14,576 nt of DNA from DATKEG01 sp035544515 (GTDB lineage Bacteria > Acidobacteriota > Vicinamibacteria > Fen-336): positions 1 to 14,576 of the forward strand of contig DATKEG010000098.1 of the NCBI GenBank assembly GCA_035544515.1, in the 5' to 3' direction. A model generated the notes under the pieces. That model was given only the letters and a program-made list of their open reading frames with translations, ran no database searches and was not told where the DNA came from. Of this stretch, positions 5,732 to 13,129 are shown piece by piece (position 1 is the stretch's first letter; each line of letters opens with the position of its first letter). The translations under genes and the position numbers were made by a program.

Positions 5732-7396
5732 CTAGTGTCCTCCGGAGGCGGCGTCCTGGGGTGCGGAGTCCGTCGCGCGGAGCCACCCCGTGACCTCGAA
5801 CACCGCGACCTCCTTCACCTTGCCCTTGAGGACGGCGTTGCCAAGGCTCCGGCACTCGAACTGGTCGCTCACGGCGTTGTAGGTGTTCTCGCCGATCACC
5901 ACCATCATCGGCTTGGCCACCGAGCTCTCCAGCCGGCTGGCAATGTTCACGGTGTCGCCCAGCACCGTGTACTCCTTCTTGTTGATGCTGCCGATCTCCC
6001 CCGCCACCGCCTTGCCGCTGTTGATCCCGATCCGGATCTCGAGCAGCGGGCCTTCCTTGCGCTCGGCGTTGAACTCCTCGAGGCGGTCCCGCATCTCCAG
6101 GGCGGCCTTGATGGAGCGGGCGGCGTGGTCGGGCATGTCGAGGGGCGCCCCGAACACGGCCATGATGGCGTCGCCGATGTACTTGTCGAGCGTGCCCTCG
6201 TACTTGAAGATGATGTCCGTCATCCGCGAGAGGTACTCGTTGAGGAGCAGCGAGACCGCGGCCGGGCTCATGTTCTCGGACATGGTGGTGAAGCCGACGA
6301 TGTCGGCGAAGAGCACGGAGACGTCGCGGACCTCGGGCACGCCCAGGCCCGCGCCCTGCGAGTCGGAGGTGGCGAGGATGCGGTTGGTGACCTGGGGCGA
6401 GAGGAAGCGGCCCAGCCGCTCGCGCTTCTTCTCCTCGGCCACGATCTTCTGGTTGAGCCGCGCGCGCTCCACCGCCACCGCGGCGTAGTTCGCGAGCGCG
6501 GTCAGGAGATCGAGGTCGTTCAGGTTGAAGCAGTTGGTCAACATGGGACTGTCCACGTGGATGATCCCGATGACCTGGTCCTTGTTCCACAGCGGCGCGC
6601 ACATCGCGCTGCGGATCCCGTGGAAGCGGATGGAGTCGCCCGAACCGAAGCGGGGGTCCACCTGCGCGTCCGAGGTGAGGATGGACACGCGGTCCTTCTG
6701 CACACGGTCCGCGATCGTCTTGGAGATGCTGATCTTCGACTGGTCGGCGCTCGACCCGGGGTGGCGGTGCTTGATGACCATGGGCACGAGCTTGCCCGTG
6801 CTCTCATCGGTGAGCATGAGGAAGCCGCGGTCGGCGGGGACGTGGTCGAAGACGATGTCGATGACCTGCTCGAGGACCTCCTCCACCGGCCGCACCGCGA
6901 TGAGCGTCTCCGCCACGCGGGTGAGGACCTTGAGGATGCGGTTGGACTTCTCGATCTCCTGGACGTCGGGCGCCTTCTTCGCGTCCGCGGCGGCGGACGC
7001 CCCCGTCGCGTCCACGGGCGAGAGCAGGCGCGAGAGCTCGCCCACGCTCCGGATGATCGTGCCCGCCTCCTCGGAGAGCGGCTTGGCCTCGTCGAGGACG
7101 ACCTTGCCCTCGAGCGTCTTGCCGAAGGTGATCTGGAACTTTCCGAGCAGGATCCGGTCGCCGTCCTTGAGCGGCGCCTCGACCACGGGCACGCCGTTGA
7201 CCTGGGTGCCGTTCTTGGACTTGAGGTCGAAGATGCGCACGCCGTCGTCCGTGACCAGGATCCGGGCGTGGTTGCGGGAGATGCCGAAGTCCTTGAGGAC
7301 GACCTGGCACTCGGGCGAGCGCCCGATCACCACCTCGCCGGAGGTGAAGGTGTGCGTCTGAGGAGTGTCGCCGTCCTGGTAGATGAGGCGATACAT
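5732..7396 (-). CDS. FHA-GAF-class III adenylate cyclase
   Basis: A soluble 554-residue signalling enzyme predicted to make cAMP. The FHA domain (about 5-92) has GR (25-26), SRNH (40-43), KNGT (61-64) and VNG (66-68), the usual phosphothreonine-binding set. A GAF domain spans about 155-312 (DRGFLML, RSAMCAPLW, GIIHVDS), then a linker helix, then the cyclase domain (about 357-540). Catalytic residues look intact: metal aspartates D365 (FADIVGF) and D409 (KYIGDAIMAVFG), adenine-selecting K405 and T477 (EYTVLGD), and transition-state N484 and R488 (VNIASR). The lysine/threonine pair favours ATP over GTP. The start is ATG, 37 bases after gpsA, with no strong Shine-Dalgarno and a GC hairpin just upstream. 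GC is milder than in neighbours (about 62% in 6541-6600). The HD-GYP gene follows without a gap. Confidence 0.93.
   Translation of the reverse strand: MYRLIYQDGDTPQTHTFTSGEVVIGRSPECQVVLKDFGISRNHARILVTDDGVRIFDLKSKNGTQVNGVPVVEAPLKDGDRILLGKFQITFGKTLEGKVVLDEAKPLSEEAGTIIRSVGELSRLLSPVDATGASAAADAKKAPDVQEIEKSNRILKVLTRVAETLIAVRPVEEVLEQVIDIVFDHVPADRGFLMLTDESTGKLVPMVIKHRHPGSSADQSKISISKTIADRVQKDRVSILTSDAQVDPRFGSGDSIRFHGIRSAMCAPLWNKDQVIGIIHVDSPMLTNCFNLNDLDLLTALANYAAVAVERARLNQKIVAEEKKRERLGRFLSPQVTNRILATSDSQGAGLGVPEVRDVSVLFADIVGFTTMSENMSPAAVSLLLNEYLSRMTDIIFKYEGTLDKYIGDAIMAVFGAPLDMPDHAARSIKAALEMRDRLEEFNAERKEGPLLEIRIGINSGKAVAGEIGSINKKEYTVLGDTVNIASRLESSVAKPMMVVIGENTYNAVSDQFECRSLGNAVLKGKVKEVAVFEVTGWLRATDSAPQDAASGGH
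5739..5743 (-). promoter_or_regulatory. Shine-Dalgarno GGAGG deciding the TTG start of the HD-GYP gene
   Basis: The minus strand reads GGAGG, then seven bases that include the cyclase gene's TAG stop, then TTG. This is ideal spacing and favours the TTG at 5731 as the true start, immediately after the upstream stop codon. Confidence 0.6.
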
Positions 7397-7406
7397 TCAC
7401 ACCCAG

Positions 7407-7424
7407 GGGCGCCGGCGGGCGCCC
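7407..7424. other. GC-rich hairpin between gpsA and the cyclase gene
   Basis: A perfect 7-bp inverted repeat, GGGCGCC (7407-7413) and GGCGCCC (7418-7424), is separated by four bases. In the minus-strand transcript it ends ten bases before the cyclase ATG. No U-run follows, so it is not a standard intrinsic terminator. It could pause polymerase or mask the ribosome-binding region, or be chance in GC-rich DNA. Confidence 0.35.
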
Positions 7425-7433
7425 GACGGTCCA

Positions 7434-8426
7434 CTAGTCTACCTCCCTTTTCAGGCTGCGCAACATGAGGTCGTCGAGCGCCATGCGCGGCGGTTTGCCC
7501 TCGTAGAGGACCGCTTTCATCTGCTCGGCGATCGGCATCTCGACGCCCGCCTTCCGCGCCAGCGCGCACGCGGCCAGGGTCGTCCGCACTCCCTCCGCGA
7601 CCATGGGGGTCGAAGCCGTGGCCTCGGCCAGCGACCGTCCCGATCCCAGCGCGCACCCGACCTGGCGGTTGCGGGAGAGCGCGCCCGTGCACGTGAGCAC
7701 CAGGTCGCCCAGCCCGGCCAGGCCGGAGAGCGTCTCGGCGCGGCCGCCCAGGGCCACGGCCAGCCGGGTGATCTCGGCCAGGCCCCGCGTGATGAGGGCC
7801 GCCGCCGTGTTGTGGCCGTAGCCGAGCCCGTCCACGATGCCGGCCGCGATCGCGATCACGTTCTTGAGGGCGCCGGCCAGCTCCACGCCCACCACGTCGT
7901 CGCTGGAGTACGCGCGGAAGGTGCGGCCGGACACCGCGCGCTGCACCGACTCGGCCACCGTGGCCGCCGCGGAGGCGACCACCACGGTCGTGGGCTGGCC
8001 CCGCGCCACCTCCAGCGCGAACGAAGGACCGGAGAGGACCGCCACCGGATGGCCGGGCGCCTCCTCCGCCGCCACCTCCGTCATGCGCGCCAGCGTGTCC
8101 ATCTCCAGGCCCTTGGTCCCCGAGACGAGGACCGCGCGGGGGTCCAGGGCGCCCGCCAGGCGCCGGCATACCCCGCGGTAGAAGGCGGAGGGCACCACGA
8201 TGAAGACGGGGTCCGCGCCGGCCGCCGCCGCCGCGAGGTCCGGCGTGGCGGCGAGCCCGTCGGGCAGCTTCACCCCGGGCAGGTAGTCGGGGTTGACGCG
8301 CCGTTCGTCGAGCAAGCGGGCCACCCGCTCGTCGCGTGCCCAGAGAGAGACCGGGTGGCCCGCGCGCGCCAGGTGCGCGGCGAGGGCCGTTCCCCACGAC
8401 CCCGCGCCCAGCACCGCCACTTTCAC
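7434..8426 (-). CDS. gpsA: NAD(P)-dependent glycerol-3-phosphate dehydrogenase GpsA
   Basis: GpsA reduces dihydroxyacetone phosphate to sn-glycerol-3-phosphate, the backbone of phospholipids. The 330-residue product starts MKVAVLGAGSWGTA (Rossmann nucleotide loop at 7-14). It continues with SGTKGLE (about 102-108), LSGPSFALEVA (about 131-141), the catalytic-lysine motif ELAGALKNVIA (K188) and GLAGLGDLVLTC (about 235-246). The frame is open further upstream, but the start is placed at the GTG at 8426 because it gives the family N-terminus, shares a GTGA overlap with the plsY stop, and has GGAG nine bases before it. The product of this enzyme is the acyl acceptor of the PlsY encoded just upstream, so the two act in succession. 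Length is normal for the family. Confidence 0.97.
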   Translation of the reverse strand: MKVAVLGAGSWGTALAAHLARAGHPVSLWARDERVARLLDERRVNPDYLPGVKLPDGLAATPDLAAAAAGADPVFIVVPSAFYRGVCRRLAGALDPRAVLVSGTKGLEMDTLARMTEVAAEEAPGHPVAVLSGPSFALEVARGQPTTVVVASAAATVAESVQRAVSGRTFRAYSSDDVVGVELAGALKNVIAIAAGIVDGLGYGHNTAAALITRGLAEITRLAVALGGRAETLSGLAGLGDLVLTCTGALSRNRQVGCALGSGRSLAEATASTPMVAEGVRTTLAACALARKAGVEMPIAEQMKAVLYEGKPPRMALDDLMLRSLKREVD

Positions 8427-9040
8427 CTCGAGGCGCTCCGGGAACCGAGCCGGCTCTCGGTGCCGCGCACGATGCGCTGCAGGTTGGCGCGGTGCTTCCA
8501 CACGATCAGCACCGCCATGCCCGCCGCGGCGCGTACCACGGACGTGGGCGCACCGAGCAGGAAGGCCGCGAGGGCGAGCACCAGCGTGCCCGCGATCGAG
8601 GCCAGCGAGACGTACCGCGTGACGGCGAGGGAGACGGCGAAGGTCACCAGCGCGGCGAGGGTGGCCGCGGGCGCCAGGGGCAGGAAGGCGCCCGCGCCCG
8701 TGGCCACGCCCTTGCCCCCGCGGAAGCGGAGCCAGACCGGGTACATGTGGCCGAGCACGGCCAGCGCGGCGCAGAGCGCGGGCAGGGGGCTCCGGGGCTC
8801 GACGAGCCGGCCCAGCTGCGACGCGGCCGCTCCCTTCAGGAAGTCGAGGGCGAAGGCGAGGAGGCCGGCGCCGCGCCCCACGCTGCGCATGACGTTGGTG
8901 GCGCCCACGTTCCCGCTGCCCACCGCGCGCACGTCGACGCCGCGGCGGCGCGCGACCAGATAGCTGAACGGGATCGACCCGAGCAGGTAGGCCGCCACCA
9001 CCACCGCCGCGCGCAGCCAGACGTCGCCCGATTGCTCCAT
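8423..9040 (-). CDS. plsY: Acyl-phosphate:glycerol-3-phosphate acyltransferase PlsY
   Basis: PlsY transfers a fatty acyl chain from acyl-phosphate to glycerol-3-phosphate, giving lysophosphatidic acid in the inner membrane. The 205-residue protein is hydrophobic, with about five to seven membrane segments, and shows the three PlsY motifs: GSGNVGATNV (41-50), GHMYPVWLRFRGGKGVATGAG (97-117) and WKHRANLQRI (181-190). GSIPFSYLVA (21-30) is the usual end of the first membrane helix. The reading frame is open for nearly 900 bases upstream, but the ATG at 9040 gives the family length and first helix, and the extension overlaps thpR and cinA. An 83-base gap separates it from thpR. Its stop overlaps the gpsA start. 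Confidence 0.96.
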   Translation of the reverse strand: MEQSGDVWLRAAVVVAAYLLGSIPFSYLVARRRGVDVRAVGSGNVGATNVMRSVGRGAGLLAFALDFLKGAAASQLGRLVEPRSPLPALCAALAVLGHMYPVWLRFRGGKGVATGAGAFLPLAPAATLAALVTFAVSLAVTRYVSLASIAGTLVLALAAFLLGAPTSVVRAAAGMAVLIVWKHRANLQRIVRGTESRLGSRSASR

Positions 9041-9123
9041 GCGCGAATGTTCCGGTGCGGGCAGTCTAGCAGCCCGTGCGGAGAGTGGGGTGCCGGGCCG
9101 AGTCGTGCGCGCCGGCTCGCGTT

Positions 9124-9702
9124 TCAGACCGCGTGCGCGCCGAGGTCGAAGGCGGCCAGCGGCGTGTAGAGGGAGCCCGCACGCCTCATCTCGCTGCGGA
9201 AGAGGACGAGCCGCTCGAGCCGCGCCCGGCCGAGGTCCGCGGGAGGCAGGCGCGGCCGCGGCGCCGGAGCGCTCCAGCGGCCGAGCGTGAGGTGGGGCCG
9301 GAAGGGACGAGGCTCCGGGGGGAAACCGGCCGCGGCCGCCGCGGCCTCGCATTCCTCCCGCAGGACCGCGATGCGGGGCGGCACCTCGATGCCGAGCCAG
9401 AGCACGCGCGGGCGGCCGCGCGGAGGGAACAGGCCGAGCCCGCGCAGGGGCGCGTCCGCCGGCGGGCAGCGCGCGGCGATCTCGGAGAGGGGGCCCTGAA
9501 GCCGCACGAGCGCGGTCGGGTCCGCGTAGCCGAGGAAGCGGACGGTGACGTGCAGTGACTCGGGCCGCACCCAGCGGATCCCGGGGCGGTTGCGCCCCAG
9601 CCGCTCGATGAGACCGCCCAGACGCTCCCGCACGCCGGCGTCCAGCTCGAGCGCGACGAACGAGCGGATGCGGGTGGGCCGGGGAGGCTCGGCCGAGCTC
9701 AC
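9124..9702 (-). CDS. thpR: RNA 2',3'-cyclic phosphodiesterase ThpR (LigT family)
   Basis: ThpR/LigT is a 2H phosphoesterase that opens 2',3'-cyclic phosphates on RNA; some members also join tRNA half molecules in vitro. The 192-residue product has both HxTx signatures: HVTV (51-54) followed by RFLG, and HLTL (137-140) followed by GR. RSFVALEL (13-20) is the typical first strand. The start is a GTG at 9702 sharing a GTGA overlap with the cinA stop. The longer open frame upstream is read-through inside cinA. The cinA-thpR pairing is seen in many bacteria, often near recA, which is not present here. The physiological substrate is unknown for most family members. Confidence 0.94.
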   Translation of the reverse strand: MSSAEPPRPTRIRSFVALELDAGVRERLGGLIERLGRNRPGIRWVRPESLHVTVRFLGYADPTALVRLQGPLSEIAARCPPADAPLRGLGLFPPRGRPRVLWLGIEVPPRIAVLREECEAAAAAAGFPPEPRPFRPHLTLGRWSAPAPRPRLPPADLGRARLERLVLFRSEMRRAGSLYTPLAAFDLGAHAV

Positions 9703-10946
9703 AGGGCGGACAGGCCGAGCAGTCCGCGGCGGACCATCTCCAGCGCGGCCTGGCAGGCCTGGTGGCGCACGCGGTCCCGGCTCCCCGGGAAATGCAGCCG
9801 CCGCACCCGGGTGCCGGCCGCGCCCTCGAGGGCGATGAACACGAGGCCGGCGGGTTTGTCGGCCGTGCCACCCTCGGGTCCCGCGATGCCGGTAACGGCC
9901 AGCGCGACATCGGCGGCCGCGGCCCGCCGCGCGCCGGCGGCCATGGCCCGCGCCGTCTCTTCCGAGACCGCCCCGTGCGCTTCGATGAGCGCCGCCTCCA
10001 CGCCGAGCAGCTCCACCTTCGACCGGTTGCTGTAGGTGACGTAACCGCGCTCGAGGTAGACGCTCGAGCCGGGCACGCGGGTCAGCCGCGCGCACAGCAT
10101 GCCGCCCGTGCAGGACTCGGCCACGGCCAGGGTCAACGCCCGCTCGCGCAGGAGGTCGCCCACCACTTCGTCGAGCTCGCGCCCGTCCTCACTGTAGATG
10201 CGGCCCGGCAGCTTCTGGCGGATGCCGGAGGCGAGCGCCTCCACGCGCTCCTCGGCCTCCGCCGCGGAGCGGCCCTCGCCGGTCAGGTGCAGCTCGACCT
10301 GTCCCGGCCCGCCCAGGATGGTCGTGCGCGGGTTCGTGAACGTCGTGTAGACGGGCGCCACGGCCTGCTCCACGTCGCTTTCGGACATGGACGCGATCTT
10401 GAGGATGCGGCGGACCAGGACCGCGCCCCGGGCGCGCGCGCGCACGTCGGGCAGGACCTGCTCCTCGAGCATCGGCGTCATCTCGGCGGGCGGCCCCGGC
10501 AGCAGGACGAGCAGGCGGCCGCCGGCCTCCACCTTCTGGCCGGGCGCGGTGCCGCGGGAGTTCGCGAGCACGGTGGCGCCCTCGATGACGTCCGCCTGCT
10601 TCTCGTTGACGGGCGCCATCACGCGGCCGAACCGGGCGAAGCGCGCGCGCAACTGCTCGACGAGGGCGGGGTCGCGGCGGAGCGGCCGCCCCAGCGCGGC
10701 CGCGGCCGCCTCGCGCGTGAGGTCGTCTTCGGTCGGACCCAGGCCACCGGTGGCGACGACGATGTCGGCACGGAGGAGCGCGGCGCGGAAGGCCGACTCG
10801 ATCACCGCCGCGTCGTCCGCCACCACGCTGCGGACGGCGACCTCCACGCCCGCCTCGAAGAGGCGGCCGGTGATGTGCAGCGCGTTGGTCTCGACGCGCA
10901 GCGGGTCCATCAGCTCGCTGCCGATGGCCAGGACCTCGGCCCTCAC
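9699..10946 (-). CDS. cinA: CinA family protein with C-terminal NMN amidase domain
   Basis: A full two-domain CinA of 415 residues, the usual length. The N-terminal MoaB/MogA-like domain (about 1-165) shows VLAIGSELM (5-13), ATGGLGPTEDDLT (65-77) and LPGPPAEM (149-156). In characterised CinA proteins this part has ADP-ribose pyrophosphatase activity. The C-terminal PncC-like domain (about 258-412) shows AESCTGG (276-282; S278 is the expected nucleophile), PGSS, YVTYSN (302-307), HGAVSEETA and VTGIAGPEGGT (351-361). PncC enzymes deamidate nicotinamide mononucleotide in NAD salvage. The GTG at 10946 is chosen because it shares a GTGA overlap with the pgpA stop and gives the family start (M-x-A-E-V-L-x-I-G). 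The name refers to competence in some Gram-positive bacteria, for which there is no sign here. Confidence 0.96.
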   Translation of the reverse strand: MRAEVLAIGSELMDPLRVETNALHITGRLFEAGVEVAVRSVVADDAAVIESAFRAALLRADIVVATGGLGPTEDDLTREAAAAALGRPLRRDPALVEQLRARFARFGRVMAPVNEKQADVIEGATVLANSRGTAPGQKVEAGGRLLVLLPGPPAEMTPMLEEQVLPDVRARARGAVLVRRILKIASMSESDVEQAVAPVYTTFTNPRTTILGGPGQVELHLTGEGRSAAEAEERVEALASGIRQKLPGRIYSEDGRELDEVVGDLLRERALTLAVAESCTGGMLCARLTRVPGSSVYLERGYVTYSNRSKVELLGVEAALIEAHGAVSEETARAMAAGARRAAAADVALAVTGIAGPEGGTADKPAGLVFIALEGAAGTRVRRLHFPGSRDRVRHQACQAALEMVRRGLLGLSAL

Positions 10947-11443
10947 GCCCACGCCCGCAGCGCGAGGTGCACGAGCAGGTTCGCGTACACACCCGCCATC
11001 ATGTCGTCGCACACGATGCCCCAGCCGCCGGGCAGCGCTTCGAGCTGCCGCGCGGGCCAGGGCTTGACCACGTCCATGGCGCGGAAGGCCAGGAAGGCCA
11101 GCGCCGCGACCACGGGCGTGAAGGGGAGAAAGAGCAGTGTCGTCCACATCCCCGCGACCTCGTCCACCACCACCACGGCCGGGTCCTTGCGGCCCACGGC
11201 CGCGGCCAGCGTCCGCGAGCTCACGACCGCGACGAGGAACAGGGCGGCGAGGGCGGCGAGCTGCACCGACACGGCGAGGCCGCTCAGGGGCCAGAACAGC
11301 GCCAGGCCCACGAGCGAGCCCGCGGTCCCGGGGGCGACCGGCGAGTACCCCGCCCCGAGCCCGGTGGCCACGAGCGCGGCGACGCCGTTCGGCCGCGGCG
11401 CGGCCACGGCACGGCCCGCGCGGTCACCGGTCCCGGGCGACAT
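10943..11443 (-). CDS. pgpA: Phosphatidylglycerophosphatase A
   Basis: PgpA removes the phosphate from phosphatidylglycerophosphate to give phosphatidylglycerol, at the inner membrane. The 166-residue protein has all family motifs: GLGAGYSPVAPGTAGS (28-43), DPAVVVVDEVAGMW (87-100), FRAMDVVKPWP (120-130) and GGWGIVCDDMMAGVYAN (139-155). Between them are hydrophobic segments at about 43-58, 62-77 and 100-120 that are likely membrane helices. The ATG start leaves a 47-base gap to the upstream NFACT gene; no strong Shine-Dalgarno is visible. Its stop overlaps cinA. With plsY and gpsA in the same run, three phospholipid-synthesis genes are co-oriented within 4 kb. Confidence 0.95.
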   Translation of the reverse strand: MSPGTGDRAGRAVAAPRPNGVAALVATGLGAGYSPVAPGTAGSLVGLALFWPLSGLAVSVQLAALAALFLVAVVSSRTLAAAVGRKDPAVVVVDEVAGMWTTLLFLPFTPVVAALAFLAFRAMDVVKPWPARQLEALPGGWGIVCDDMMAGVYANLLVHLALRAWA

Positions 11444-11490
11444 CCGCGGAGCTTACTGCGTAAACGCGTCGCGGGAGGGTATCCGCGCCC

Positions 11491-13119
11491 TCATCGGCGC
11501 CTCAGCCGGCCTTCGGGGTCGCGGGGGGCGACGCGCAGCGTGTCCGAGTGGCCCACCGTGACGCGGCCGGGCGCGCCGCGCGCCGGCCGCACGTGCTTGC
11601 GGCGGGTCACGTGAACCTCCACCAGGCCCTGCCGCGCCGCTTCGCTGAAGAAGGCGGCCAGCTCGGCCGCTTCCCGCAGGTCTTCGGCGGAGGCGCGGCC
11701 CTCCGGATCGCGGACGATCACGTGCGCCCCCGGCACGTCGCGCGCGTGGAGCCAGACGTCCTCCGGCCGGGCCACGCCAAAGGTCAGGCGGTGGTTCTCG
11801 CGCGCCCCGCGTCCCACCAGGATCGAGAGCCCTCGAGACGTCAGATAGTGCCGCGGCCCGCCCGCGCCGGCCGGCGCGACCCGGGGGCGGGGAAAGGTGC
11901 CGGCGCCCAGGGTGTCGAGAACGGCCTCTCCGCGCGCGCCGCGCAGGGCCGCTTCGCGCGCGCGTGCCGCCGCCAGCGCCTCCCGCGCCTGGACGATGCG
12001 CCCGGCCACCTGCCCTCGCGCGCGCTCCATCCGGCGCGCCTTGTCGAAGAGGCGGTCCGCGCTCGCGGGGAGCCCGAGGCCCGGATCGACCCGGATGCGC
12101 AGGCGTGCGCCGGCACGGTACGGGTCGGGGACCTCGACCTCGCCGGCCCCGGGCGCCTCCGTGCGATCGGAGGCCAGCAGCGCCTCGGCCTGCCGCCGCA
12201 GGTCGCCGGCGGCCGGCAGGCCCTCGAGGTCGCGCTCGAGGTGGACGAGGAGCCGAGAGAGCCGCCGCGACTCGCCCGCGGCGGCGGCGACGAGCCCGCG
12301 CCGGCGGCGGTCGAACCGCCGCCCGCGAAGCCGGGCCTGCAAGAAGGCGCCGGCGGCCTCCGTCCAGGAGCGTTGCGGCAGGACGGCGCGGCCCGCGCGC
12401 TCGATGGCCACGGGCAGGAGCGCGAGCGCGTCGGGGGCCACGAGAAGGGCGTCTTCGCATCGTTCGAGCGGTCCCGGCGCCACCAGCGTGGGGCGCGGAT
12501 CGCGCAACCGGTCGCGGAGGGCGGCGACCCCGTCGGCGGCCACGCGCGCGAGCTGCGGGCCCAGCTCCGGACAGGCTTCGAGCGCGGCCCGCACCGGCGA
12601 CGCGGCGGAGCGGGTGGCCTCGTCCATCGCCCGCGCGAACGCGCCCTCGTCCAGGCGATCCCACCCACGTTCGGGCGCGTCCACCGCCGGCCAGGCCGGC
12701 GCGCCGTCGCCCACGGTCGCCTGTGCTTCCCCGCCCACGGCCAGGGTCAGCGCCGGCGAGCCCGACAGCCGCAGGGCCAGCGCGGCCTCGCCGGCCTCGA
12801 GCACGACGATCCTCTCGCCCGCGACCCGGCGGAGCCCGGAGACGCGGCGCCCCTCGAGGTGCTTGCGGAAGAGGAGCACGGCCTGCCGCGCGCGGCCGGC
12901 CAGCGCCGCTTCGTCCTGCGCGGCGCGGGCCTCCTCGCGCGTGAGGGCGTACAGGCCGCACGTCGTGCGGCCGGCGTCGAGCCAGAGGCGGAGGTCGCGC
13001 GCGCCGCCGAGCTCGAGGAGCACGGCCTGGGCCTCGGCGGCGCGCAGGCGCGCGATGGTGCGGCCGAGCACGAGCGGCCGGATCTCGCCGAGCAGGCCGT
13101 CCAGCGTGAAGGCGTCCAC
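11491..13119 (-). CDS. rqcH: NFACT family protein, RqcH/Rqc2-type
   Basis: Bacterial RqcH binds the 50S subunit-peptidyl-tRNA complex left after ribosome splitting and directs C-terminal alanine tailing of the stalled chain. The 542-residue protein has the NFACT-N domain (about 1-135; MDAFTLDGLLGEI, FRKHLEGRRV at 84-93), a helix-hairpin-helix-like piece (PELGPQLARVAADG, 184-197), long charged helices forming the coiled-coil region (about 260-400), and the NFACT-R domain (about 423-531; ILVGRGARENHRLT, DVWLHARDVPGAHV at 454-467, AAELAAFFSEAAR). The conserved DR pair near the end of the NFACT-N motif is read here as ER (E102-R103). The start is GTG, ten bases after the RDD gene, with no strong Shine-Dalgarno. 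Older databases call this family fibronectin-binding, which is misleading. Confidence 0.92.
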   Translation of the reverse strand: MDAFTLDGLLGEIRPLVLGRTIARLRAAEAQAVLLELGGARDLRLWLDAGRTTCGLYALTREEARAAQDEAALAGRARQAVLLFRKHLEGRRVSGLRRVAGERIVVLEAGEAALALRLSGSPALTLAVGGEAQATVGDGAPAWPAVDAPERGWDRLDEGAFARAMDEATRSAASPVRAALEACPELGPQLARVAADGVAALRDRLRDPRPTLVAPGPLERCEDALLVAPDALALLPVAIERAGRAVLPQRSWTEAAGAFLQARLRGRRFDRRRRGLVAAAAGESRRLSRLLVHLERDLEGLPAAGDLRRQAEALLASDRTEAPGAGEVEVPDPYRAGARLRIRVDPGLGLPASADRLFDKARRMERARGQVAGRIVQAREALAAARAREAALRGARGEAVLDTLGAGTFPRPRVAPAGAGGPRHYLTSRGLSILVGRGARENHRLTFGVARPEDVWLHARDVPGAHVIVRDPEGRASAEDLREAAELAAFFSEAARQGLVEVHVTRRKHVRPARGAPGRVTVGHSDTLRVAPRDPEGRLRRR

Positions 13120-13129
13120 GCCGGCGCCG

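Noticed and set aside
4212..6602. A 796-codon minus-strand frame spanning parts of two genes
   Set aside because: It runs across the stop/start junction of the cyclase and HD-GYP genes in another frame, and its arginine- and glycine-rich text has no domain. It is a shadow.
3707..7468. A 1253-codon open frame on the plus strand, antisense to the HD-GYP and cyclase genes
   Set aside because: It is histidine-, valine- and glycine-rich with no recognisable domain, while the minus strand carries clear catalytic motifs. Long antisense frames are expected in very GC-rich genes.
9063..9071. Extended -10-like TGCTAGACT ahead of plsY on the minus strand
   Set aside because: No -35 hexamer is visible at 15-18 bases, and the leader would be only about 16 bases. 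It is possible because the 83-base gap is the longest inside the operon, but too weak to list.
9041..9910. Long N-terminal extension of the plsY frame
   Set aside because: It overlaps thpR and cinA and reads as low-complexity residues. The ATG at 9040 gives the normal PlsY length and first helix.
11453..11494. A 13-residue mini-ORF whose ATG overlaps the NFACT stop codon
   Set aside because: It has a good overlap but no Shine-Dalgarno, no known family and chance is likely at this size. It could be a leader peptide for pgpA, but nothing else supports that.
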